Of a stretch of DNA of 64,000 nt, positions 35,801 to 46,300 are shown piece by piece. Source of the DNA: Ectocarpus siliculosus (taxonomy: Eukaryota > Sar > Phaeophyceae > Ectocarpales > Ectocarpaceae). The notes beneath the pieces are model-generated. The model ran no database searches, was not told the DNA's origin, and was given only the letters and a program-made list of their open reading frames with translations. How positions within the stretch are numbered: position 1 is the stretch's first letter; every line of letters starts with the position of its first letter. The stretch is taken from the NCBI GenBank assembly GCA_000310025.1, contig FN649728.1, forward strand, positions 186,001 through 250,000, given 5' to 3'. A program made the position numbers and the translations under genes.

Positions 35801-38800
35801 CACCCTCAGATTCGCTCATTTATAGGATATCAAGAAACATCGATAAATCTGGTCGAAAACATTGTGGCGGCCGGCACCGTACAATGCCCAAGCACTGCAA
35901 GGCTTAAGCCCGGCGGGGGTGTAGCTACATAGAAGATCGTCTCTACAAAATGTACGTAGCTTGCAGATATTTCTTTTTGCGAGTAAGTTACAAAGAAGAC
36001 ATACATGCTGAAACGAACGACCGACGTATATGTCGATAGATGCATGTTGAATGCGGGTATGTTTGGGTGTGAATGCCACTTCATTTGACTCAAACGTAAG
36101 GAGGACAGCTATACTTCGAATAGACCCTAAGACAGGCAGCGAACATACGTAATATGTTCTCTTCTTTCTCTAGATTCGTTGCCGAGAAGGATTTGCAAGA
36201 AGAGTAGTGACAGAAAGACGGACACAAAAATAACCTGATAAAAGACTGCACTTCAGTCATTGACCAACCTGCAGGCTTCCTTCAAAAACAAACGCAGAGA
36301 GAGACAATTTTGGTGAAAGACTAACCTTGCAGATTTCGGCACAGATGGACATGCCGACGTTGAAACCCGATACGCTCGCCGCTATCAACCCAGCTGCGAC
36401 AGTAGCCGCCCCGAGCGCTTTCGCTGCCAGCGGAAAGAGTGTCCGCCATTCGACGATGGGTTCGGCCTTGATCTTCCTCTCTTTGGATTGTTGAGTCATG
36501 TCCCATCTTGTCAGGGCCGCTGGACAGCGACGAGGTACAGAACGCGCCCGCACATGAAATTTGCACAGCAGTTAGTTGAGAAAATAAGCCTAAAAATCAC
36601 TTGACGACAAGGTAGGGGGGTGCATGCGCGGTAGTGTAACTATTGTAACTGGAAACCCGCCAATCAATCGAAAGACGTCGCCAGCATCTGTGCCGCTGAG
36701 AACAGACAATCTGTCAATGGCGAGTTTCGGGACACGCACTAAGCTACGTGTAAGGAATAATAGTTCTAGAATAGCAGCTGTAAGCTACGTGCAGTAGTGG
36801 TAGCAGCAGACAAGGGTAGATTTAATGGATCCGCACAAGGGACTGTCGGCACCGTAGATTTAATGGATCCGCACAAGGGACTGTCGGCACCGTAGATTTA
36901 ATGGATCCGCACAAGGGACTGTCGGCACCGTAGATTTAATGGATCCGCACAAGGGACTGTCGGCACCGTAGATTTAATGGATCCGCACAAGGGACTGTCG
37001 GCACCGTCCGGCTGTAAGACCGTAGAGATTTTGTTTCGTGTGAAGACCCCAGCAGATCAGCCGGGGCGGAGATATGGGGGCCATGTTGAATTGTTTATTG
37101 CTGTCTTATTTTGAGCTGGGCACCTTGCGCACTCGCCCCTGGTGCTGACTCTTCCTCATCACCATCAAAGCAAACCTGGTCGTAGGGTCAACCAGTAACA
37201 ACGGCAATTGCGTTATCTCGTCTTTCCGAGACACACCGAGCTGCCACGGTACTCACTCGAAGTAAGTGTCCTCCTACCTCTGCTTGTAGGCTACACACCA
37301 GCATACAGATATACATAGCTTTGCAGCCACCACTGTCTGCAACCGCTTATTATTCCCGACAGTGGCTTCCCATAGAATGCCATCATGGTGGAGGTCCGTT
37401 CGTGGAGACCGTGGAATGCTCTGCGGAGTACCATGGAACCTCCGTGGACCTCCATCATGGACGACCTCCTCCATGGCATTCATTCACAGAATGTTCCATA
37501 GCAAACACGCAGAGCACGCACTCTCTGCCAGCCCGCCGAATTTTCCGTGCATATTGTTTTTCCAAGGCAACCGCCTCTCGAATGCCTTCACTGCTTTTTT
37601 TGCTGGCTGGGGCAGTATTATAGACGATCGATCGATCGATGTTCTTTTGGCAAAAAATTAGCCAAGGCAAGCAAATACACACACACGGGGGTGCTTGCAG
37701 TAACCTACAGACAGTATCATGCATGCAGCAAATATATGATGTTTTGTAGCACATATATTTATTGAATGGCTACTACGAAAGACATAGAAAGGGTACTAAC
37801 TGTGTACTACGAACGCACAAAAAAAAAGGAAGCACACATATGGGAAGAAGTTCTGTCATATGCCGGTACTCGGCGTACTATAAAGGAGGTCCAGCTGTAG
37901 GAAGCAGCTGGGGCCTAGCGTAAAGAAATAGGTACGGTCGCTTGATGCCTTGTCTCCACGATTGTGTAGAAATGAGATGTTGCTTGAATTGAGAGCGAGG
38001 AAGGTCTGATTGAGGAGGGGATCCTCCTAGCAACCAGGGGGCACGCAGATCGCTGAGTCCTGATGTGGTATATGGTCCCTGAGGGGTATACCTCACGGAC
38101 ATCCCACATCCTATACTAGACCATAGGCCCTACAGCAACACTCCTTAACCCTTTTGAGTCTTCAGGCGTTCTCACTGATCATTGATTGATCATTTGCAAA
38201 TGCTGGTGTAGTGGCAAGTCGTGGAGTTGCCGCCCTGCAGCCCTTCGCGCCGTGTATTGGCAAGTCCATAGGTGTGTCTAGATTATTAGCACCCGCGCTA
38301 ACCGGCTGACCAATGAAGAGACTTCAGTGACAGCGGGTAATGTCAAGGTCTCGGGAATGGGAATGGGGCCAATCAATGCCAAATCATGAATCTCTCAACG
38401 TATGCACATGTCAATGAACGCGTGTGTGCATACAGTACATACATACATACATATGTGTTCTTTCGCAGCACCACACATACACTCGCCCGAACGTAGGAAG
38501 CCACTGCTGCAAAGAGCAGAGGACAGCAAAAGGGAGGGGTATTGCAGTCCCTGCCGAAGCCCAGATATCGAGGATATCGTGGTTCCCAACAATTTGAAAA
38601 TCGTTCCGAAGATCCAGCAGTCATTGTGTCAACAGCTACAACGAACGCTACAACAACACTACTACTTGCTGTAGACGAGTAAAACATATCAGCAACACAT
38701 CCACACTCGTAGCGCCACACATACCACCCTCGCCCGAACCTAGGAAACCACGAGGTACAGGTGTGTGCTGGTGGATGCGCTTGTTGTTTGAAAAACACAG

Positions 38801-40064
38801 GAGCTCTAGAGAGATGGCAGGGCACATTTCGGGGGGGGACAGAGAGCAGAGAAGTACAGAAGTACAAATACCAGCTATGGGTCTTCACTGATCATTTTGC
38901 CCTCTCTGGACTGATCATTTACAATATACCGAAAATAGACTAGTTGAGGCAGCTAGACGACTGATCATTTCAAAGGCTACACAGCTAACCTGCCCTACTG
39001 ACCGCAGCGCGACCACCCACCAACCCTTCTACGACCCTGTCTGTGGCCACCACCCTGTCGCCGGCTTCTCTCATGGCCTACAGGGGGAGATAGCTGTTGC
39101 GTGTGCAGAAGTACACTGGTGTCTTTCTCTGCACTTCTCTCTCTCCCGCTCGCTCTCGCTCTCATTTTTTTTTTTGCGCAAAAAAAAAAATCTGACAGTC
39201 CAGCCTAGACCCAAAGGGGTTAACAGTACTCTTTCATTATTACGCACGCTCTCACTCTGTTCTCCCCCCTTGGGAGCACAGCAAAAAAAGGACAAACTTT
39301 CTTAGCTACTGCTGCAGACTACATGCAGTAAAAACTATCACGGTCTTTATCACCTTTCCACTCGTAGCGCGCATCACCCTGCCCCTGTAAGAGATGCCGG
39401 ATGCCTGTTTCCCCCCAATCTTCAGTCCATGTCACGTGCGGGTCGCACTTGTCCAGCAGCAGCAGAACTCTTGTGCCATGAGGGGAGAGAAGATGAAAGA
39501 AAATCGTTCAACGCTTCTTTCAACTTGCACGAAAAGATAGCAACCAATGTGGAGTATGTAGCAGTCAGTGGGATGCCTGCTACGATACAATAACCACACC
39601 ACAAGAGAGGCAGCGCGCCCTCCTCTCGTCGGCTACTACAGCACGTAAGTATAGGATAATCTACTCACATACTTATATATAGTGTATGCTCCAGGTTGGA
39701 ATTTTATCTCGCGGGAGACATTTTGAAGGCAAACGAAACGCGTGCGCCCTTGTCCAGCGCCTATCTTTTGTCGAGAGAAGAGAAGAGCACGCACCACAGC
39801 ACCGCACCCGGAGCCTATCTTATGTACCCTACAGTAGGCCTGTCACCTGAACCAGTCCAGCCTGTTCCCCTTGAGCGCTAGAACTAAGAGAGACCGCTCT
39901 GGCGCCCCCGCCGGGTGGCGCAGGTACTCGACGGAGTTTTCCTGCAAAAGCTTGACATGCTCCTCGGTAGGCCTTACATGATCAGCGATCGCCCGCTCGA
40001 AAACGACGTGCAGTGTCCCTCCGTTGTCCACAGCACGCTTGGGTTTCGAATTATCGCAACCCAT
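32892..40064 (-). CDS. Gene 3: predicted N-myristoylated coiled-coil membrane protein (function unknown)
   Basis: I do not recognise the family. Exons in coding order: 40064-39847, 36506-36326, 35176-35063, 34945-34899 (weakest), 34443-34371, 34050-33958, 33714-33604, 33023-32892; about 322 residues. The N-terminus MGCDNSKPK has Gly2, Cys3 and a Ser at position 6, as in myristoylated and palmitoylated proteins. Exon 2 carries a hydrophobic, Ala/Gly-rich stretch (LAAKALGAATVAAGLIAASV) able to span or insert in a membrane. The middle exons form a heptad-patterned helix (SKILRLLLDRQSERMRKEL, then MLGEVLDRQAKVMEAYTHEK). The last exon is strongly acidic (DAKDEESDEKEEDESQYEDG). The junction at 33958 looks like a GC-AG intron (CAG|GCACGT); a GT donor 15 nt upstream (GAG|GTGCTG) is also in frame. 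It is divergent from the ammonium transporter. Intron 1 (3.3 kb) holds a minisatellite. Confidence 0.65.
35710..35770. repeat. CCATGG-rich short direct and inverted repeats
   Basis: GGACCTCCATGGGATTC occurs at 35710-35726 and again at 35734-35750, followed by an inverted TTCCATGG. A related CATGG/GGACCTCCAT cluster with inverted arms is at 37369-37501. Both are in gene 3 introns. They may be remnants of one small repeat family. Confidence 0.6.
36817..37006. repeat. Minisatellite, 5 x 38 bp
   Basis: Five head-to-tail copies, with start points at 36817, 36855, 36893, 36931 and 36969. Each begins TAGATTTAATGGATCC and ends CTGTCGGCACCG, with no visible mismatch. It lies in gene 3 intron 36507-39846. 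Identity between copies implies recent expansion or ongoing homogenisation. Confidence 0.95.
37369..37501. repeat. Imperfect inverted-repeat element rich in CATGG
   Basis: The left arm starts CCATAGAATGCCATCATGG and the right arm ends CAGAATGTTCCATAG, with internal GGACCTCCATCATGG copies in both orientations. It looks like a small foldback repeat, and shares its core with 35710-35770. Confidence 0.5.
39165..39190. repeat. Perfect 26-bp palindrome T11-GCGC-A11
   Basis: Eleven T, GCGC, eleven A, preceded by a CT-rich run (39125-39164). It lies in gene 3 intron 1. It may extrude as a hairpin; no function is known. Confidence 0.9.
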
Positions 40065-40395
40065 GGTGCTGTGGAGTTTCTGCAAATAGGTTGGTGCTGC
40101 TCTTCATGGGGTGGTAAGTATGAACCTGGTGTGCATTGTGCATTGTGGTGATCGAATGATAATGTCGCGTGGAACGTTCTCAGGCTCGAGACTACGTCAT
40201 CTGCGTGCTGTTCGTTATACAGGGGCGTCGACGGAACTTTCATGACTGCCATGGTTTCCACACCCACCCCACTACAAACACACACACACGTTGTTTTCAC
40301 TTTCCCTTTAGAGAACACCGCCTTCCCCATCTTGACGTGGAAACAAGACATAGAGCCAAGTTGATAGAGCCCACGACGGAGCGAGCTGGGAGGAG
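40065..40395. promoter_or_regulatory. Bidirectional promoter of gene 3 and the ammonium transporter
   Basis: Only 331 bp lies between the ATG of gene 3 (minus) and the ATG of the transporter (plus), so both 5' UTRs and promoters must share it. It contains an (AC) run near 40275-40290. No TATA box is evident. Shared control is inferred. Confidence 0.6.
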
Positions 40396-43300
40396 ATGGA
40401 TCCAGATACAGTCGAAGCGATGTCCGATCTCGCCAAATCCATCGACTTCACATGGATGTTTGTCTGCTTGGTACTGGTCGTCCTGATGCAAGCTGGGTTC
40501 GCAGCCTACGAGGTAACCGAGACACAAGAGAGAGGGGTGCGGATGGAGCAACGCTGGGCGTGCGCTCACCTTGGCTGTGGTACTTCTCTTGCGTACATGC
40601 CAGCTTTTTTACTTTAACATGAGATATGTACTGTTCTGCTCCCACTGCTGCGGTAGACTGCAGCAGTCTCCAGCAGGTGATGGTTAGAGCGACGCACACA
40701 CAACGACGGCAGTTAGTTGTACTCTTGAACAAATAAATGAAAAGACTGCTCTGCTGCAGTTCTTCGTGATCTCTGTAAGAAAAAGCACCAGTCCAGTTCA
40801 TTCAATGTACGCTGGCAAACCCTGACACGTACTGCCAGAGCTCGTTCATGACAGGGTTATGCAAGTAGAGCTTAAGGGCGACAAATAGGAGAAGGCAGTA
40901 CATATATGCATGCATATGCATACATCGCGTGTACTTTTTACGTACCACCCTGCAATGCTTGCTTCCACATTTTTTTTTTCTTTTTTGAAGGCCGTGGCAG
41001 CAGACCGAACGGAATGTATTCCGCTGCGTGCTCTATCGTGCCAATGCTTGCTTGTTGTTGTTGTTGTTGTTGTTGTCTTCACGTTTGACTGTCCGACGAA
41101 AAGGGGACGTACGTGATACTGCTGTATACGTCCGTGTTTGTTTCCCGCTTGGGGCCCTCTACAGCAGTACGAAGTAGAAAAGATTGCGTTGGTGGTAATC
41201 TGGGCGAACCCAATCGTTTGTTGAGAGAGGAAGAGGCTGTATAATCTTCATCATCTATCTCCGCGTGGGGAAAGCGAACAGTTTCATGACCCCCCAAGCG
41301 ACGAGAGACAATAGCGAGAGAGAGGTGGAAATTCGACGCGCACTGCTGTTTCAACAGAATTCGGGAGGGTCATGGTTGTGCTGTAGGCGAAACATAAATA
41401 TTTTTCTCTACGGGCTCGCCGGCAAGGGTGTGAAAAATTCATCAGTGAGTCGTCATACTGAGAAAATAATAGAAAATCGTTTCCCGCAAAAAAAAAAGTC
41501 CGGAGGTCAGGCCCGAGCCGAAGGTGAGATAGATGCGGCCCCCCGCACCCTCCCCCGGAGGACGCCGCCCGCGTAGGGCCCTTCCCGAAGGAACCCGCGG
41601 AGTGAAAAAATTGGTCTTTTTCCTATAGAAGTCAACCATAAAGTGTCAATTATTTGTTTTCTACGCGTTTTATTAGCAGGATATGTCTCTTTCCAGCAAA
41701 AAAGGCCCTCCAAACAGTTTTTTTCGCCTCCAGCGAAAGAAAAGGGCCGCAAAAAATTGTTTTCGCCTCCGACAAAGAAAAGGGCAAAAAAAAAAAAAAA
41801 TGCGGCAAGCCGCAGATTGGCCCCATATGATCCTGCGCTGAGAGCATATTTCCAAAAAATATGCGGGCCCGCAGAGCCGCAGGCCCTTTTTTACTCTCGA
41901 CATACCTACGTGGGTTATATCATATACTTCGAAGTATATATCTCGAACGGGTAGTCTGTGTTTGTATTTATTTTTCCTAATAACCTGCTGTGGGTACCGA
42001 TTGTACCGGTTAGAATTAAAAGAAAAATCCCCAATCCCCATGTTTGTTTGGGTTGCATGTGTTTTATGACTTCCATTCATCGTATGAATCCAATAGTGCA
42101 AAAGTCAAACAAACCTGTTTATAACCTGCTGTACACAGACACATGAAACACCGTGTGGCACTACGTATACAATGTGCCTTACATGCCTGCCCATTTATCG
42201 TGTTGTTGTTGGAGAAACCACATCATCCATACGACTTGGCTAATCAATTTTCAGTGTGACCCTCAAAGCCCGGAGTAGCAGCATCACGCCTCTACGCACA
42301 TGAACGAGGAACCCCGAAGCTCGACGGAAACCGTGGTACGTACGCTGTCATGTAAGAGCTCGCCTACGTTCCCCCTACCACTTTCCGACATTTTCGCACG
42401 CAAACCTCCGCCAACAAAAACGGACGCCGTTTCAGACTGAGTTTACGCCCCGTCGTCCGGCTCCTCTTCTTCTTTCCCCTTCTTCTTCTCCTCCTGCCCC
42501 CCTCGTCCTCCTCCTCTTCGTCCCCTTCCTCCTCATCTCATCCACCTTACCCTGCACCCTACCCCATTCCCTCCCTCTTTCTCACACTGTCCTCTCCCCT
42601 TCTTCGCTCGACTCTGAGTTACTTCTTCTACCGCCGAGAATACTTCTGGATAATGTCTTACGCCGCAACAGTCTGGGCTAGGCCTTTTGGCACCCCCTGA
42701 GGGTGGGCTCCCTCTCGTCGTCTAGGTGTGGTACGCCGTGCAGCGTACAGGCGCGGCGAGGGCGGACGGCCACACACACACACCCCGCTAGGGCTATGGC
42801 ATTTGGAAGTGTTTTTTTGTGTTCTCAACCGCACTGAGACTGACGTCTTTTTTGGTCGGCCGGTTAGCGCGGCCGATGCTACAAGTAAAAACATACGGCT
42901 AGGGGCTCGAAGAAGCACAATACTCCCCCCTATACAGACACGGTACGCCTTCATATATACATGTGCATTTGTATCGTCTGGTTTTGTATTGGATTTAGTA
43001 TGGAGTTAGCAGCCGGGGCTTCTCTCTTTCCACCGGTGTGGGGAACTCTTCCTACTGTACGTAACACCTCAGACGACTAAGTCCCCATGTGGCACTCTAC
43101 CATTTACTTTACCCAACCCCGGGTCATCATTAGAGTATCGCTACAGCAGAATATAGTATCTTCGTCCCACTACCCCACGCCATGTTTTCCCCTTTCTGCC
43201 TCACCACTCCTTTTCCCGTGTCGCCTACTACGCGACGCACCCGTCGCGAACCCTCCTGGCTACTTCCCTGTCCTCTGGACTACTCGTTCGGGACCTCCCA

Positions 43301-46300
43301 ACCACAAGGGTCGACGTTCTTCCACCCCAAAGGGGGTACAAGTCAACGTCTTGTGTTCAAGCCCCAACGTCTTGGCAATCTCTCAAAATGCTCACAGAGC
43401 CTGACCAGGCCTCAACACTCTGACTTCACGACCGCTACGGAACGAGGATATTGGCACGTGATCGGGCAGCGTCGCATGACCAGATATCTCAACGGAAATC
43501 AGCGCTCTGTACCCCGATTGCGTGCCACTAAGCTCCTGTCGTACAAGCCCTTACTTCTCCGATCTGGTCCTGATCTCCCTTGTGAGCAAACACAAAATAG
43601 AGTACCTGAGACCTACACACAACTACAAACTCATACCTTTTCCCACGCTGGAATTGAGCTTTCACCGTCCAACAACATTCTCCACCCTACGGGCTAGTAA
43701 AATGTTGGCCCCGCCGTGCGGCACAGCCTTTGTCCCTATGGGCACGCCGGAACCCCGCCACTGCGATTGACTGTGCCATTTCCGCCGTTGCCTCGGCGTC
43801 CTCCGCCGTTATTTATGGTAGCCCTACCCCGTTCGCCGCCTCTCGTATCAGCGTCCCGCGCTCCCACCGCCATCGCATCCGCTCCCAGCGCTCGTGGGGT
43901 GGTTGGTTGTTTAGCATGGTCCCATGAACAGTTCCGGCGGGTGCATTCCCCCATTGCATTCTCCATGAAGCAACGGCGGTCGCCGGAATTCTCCGGGCGA
44001 GGACGCTTGGTCGGAGACACGATAGGGTGGTGGCCGCGGATGATGGCTGTGCGCAATCCGCCGGAAGGAATAATTTTCCCGGTTATGCTCCACTGAGGCC
44101 CAACAACCATCGGCATGGACTCAATGTGCGGCGGCGTCGGATGCTTCTGAAACGCCGGAGCCCTGGCGAACCATGTGGATGTCCACTGGCGGAAGCCCTC
44201 ATCGATCATGTCCGCCATCACTTTGAAGGTGGCGGCGTCGTTCATCTTGATCCGGTGTTGGCGACAAAGGGTGCGGGCCATCTCAGTTCCATCCCGAAGC
44301 CGTTGTCCAAGTATCCCCAGGCACGTGGCCCCGTGCTCCGACACCATCCCAACAGACAGAACATTCATGATGACGAACACCAACGCCTGCATGTCATCGA
44401 CCACGTTGGTGCGGGTAAGGTTCGGATCGTCGCCCTCGGCGATGTACATCCGTACACGGAAGCCCGACATGGCGTCAAGTTGGTCGTACACCGCCGCTGT
44501 CACCTGCACCTCATCCTGCACGAGCGACTTCATCTCAACAAGCTTCAAGTTCGCAACCGCGAGCCGCTCACCGATAACCATCCAGGCTTTCATGATAGCG
44601 ACGTTATGCCACGCCGCTAATGATCCTTGTCCTTGGCCCGAGTGTTCTGCACGTGCACCATGGACATGGCTGTGACGCGCGCACCAGGAGCGGGTGGCCC
44701 GCCAGTTTTTGCCCGCCCCCGTTCGATGTCGTGCCCGCCGACGCCGCTAACCTCGCGATCTTCCTTCTCCGCTTGCAACTGGCGAACCTGGCCGTTCGCC
44801 ACATCCATGCTCTCTTTCGTCGTTGCCAAATTCCTCACGCATCTCGGCAATGTCGGTCGCGCTTACTCCGCAGCCGCGCCAGCGGCGCAGCCGATCGCGT
44901 CCGACCCCATGTCGGCGTCCGTCGTGTCGTGCTGCTGGTGGATCGCTGAGCAGTGCGCCCTCGACCCGGCCCCGCCGGCGTCCCACCGGACTTCGATCTC
45001 GTCGCTGGCGGCATCTGTTGTGAATAAACACCCCACGGCCAAAGGGACGGAGAAAACTAGCGAATGATACACATCTGGTCGCGGGCGGTAGCTACTGCTG
45101 CAAACACCGACCACTGCGGAATCACGTCGATTTGTACATCGCAAAGACACTCTTCGTGGATTGATTGGTTCAGTAACTCTTCATAGGTGGGCCGCGGTCC
45201 GCTGCTCTTACACTGTGCATGTGTTGGTCTTTCTGACATAGCGTGGGGTGCCGGCTTCCGGCACCAGGACTGTACGAAACGACGTGCACGCCCCCGCTGA
45301 ATTAACACTCGCTCCTGTGACCTGACGCAGTTTCAACCCTTCCAATGTTTTGTTCTCACCCGAACGACATCGTGTCCACGGGTGAATGGCTGTACTGTGG
45401 TTCGACCACGGTGTCGACAATTCCGGCATGATACCGCCAAGAACGCCAAAGAACACAGCGTCTTGGCCCCAAAACCTGGCCAACCTTAGTATCCTTCTCT
45501 CTCAGCTCACCTACTGCTGTGTAGCTCTCCTGTTCTACGCTGCCAAGTGTGCCTCCTCCTTGCACGTGAATCCTCTGAGATAAGTGATCACTCTAAAGGG
45601 TTCTCTTCCAAATCTGGGCCCCCAAAATACGGGAACAAAAACCCTCCGGCAAATCGGGGTCTTGACATTATTGCGTTTATGCCCATGGCTTAGGGCCATG
45701 ACCTTACCCAATAATGCACCCAACGCTGGCAAATCGACGGTTTCAATTCAGTGGTTTCAATTGGTTGGTTTCAATAAACAGTAGTCCGCATCGGCTATGT
45801 CAGCACAAAACAAACTTGCTCACTATTTTTTGCAGGTGGGGAGTATCAGATCGACTTCCGCAAGCTCTATTCTCAAGAAGAATATCGGAGACGCCACCTT
45901 AAGCCTTATCGCGTGGGTTTTGGTGGGATACGCCCTCTCTGACGGGAAAGATCAACTCCGCATCGTCGGTGGAAGCTACTTCGGTCTTGTGCAAGGCGAG
46001 AATAAGATAATACCAGTGTTTGTGCTCACAATTTGTCTACGTGGTGGGCTCAGTGATGCTCTTGTAGCGTCGGGTTGTAGGAAGAGGGGAGCGAAGGACT
46101 CTTTCAAAGTGAGCGGTGGGTGACACGAAGCCAATCGCTGTCATGTTTGGTTGGTCAATGCAAGACACGGAATCTGAATACTTGGGTTTCTTAGAGGTGA
46201 CGTCTGAAATCTATGGGCGGGTTGTGTACCGCTCTAGGGCAAGAAAACGGGAGATCGAAAGGTCTTGACCTCTGTTTTCAAGTTCAGCACGACAAGGTTT

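Noticed and set aside
36817-37006. CRISPR array
   Set aside because: The units are contiguous identical repeats with no unique spacers, and the genome is eukaryotic; it is a minisatellite.
43182-43697. 171-codon plus-strand ORF in transporter intron 1
   Set aside because: It has no recognisable domain and no start or splice context; it may be non-coding element sequence.
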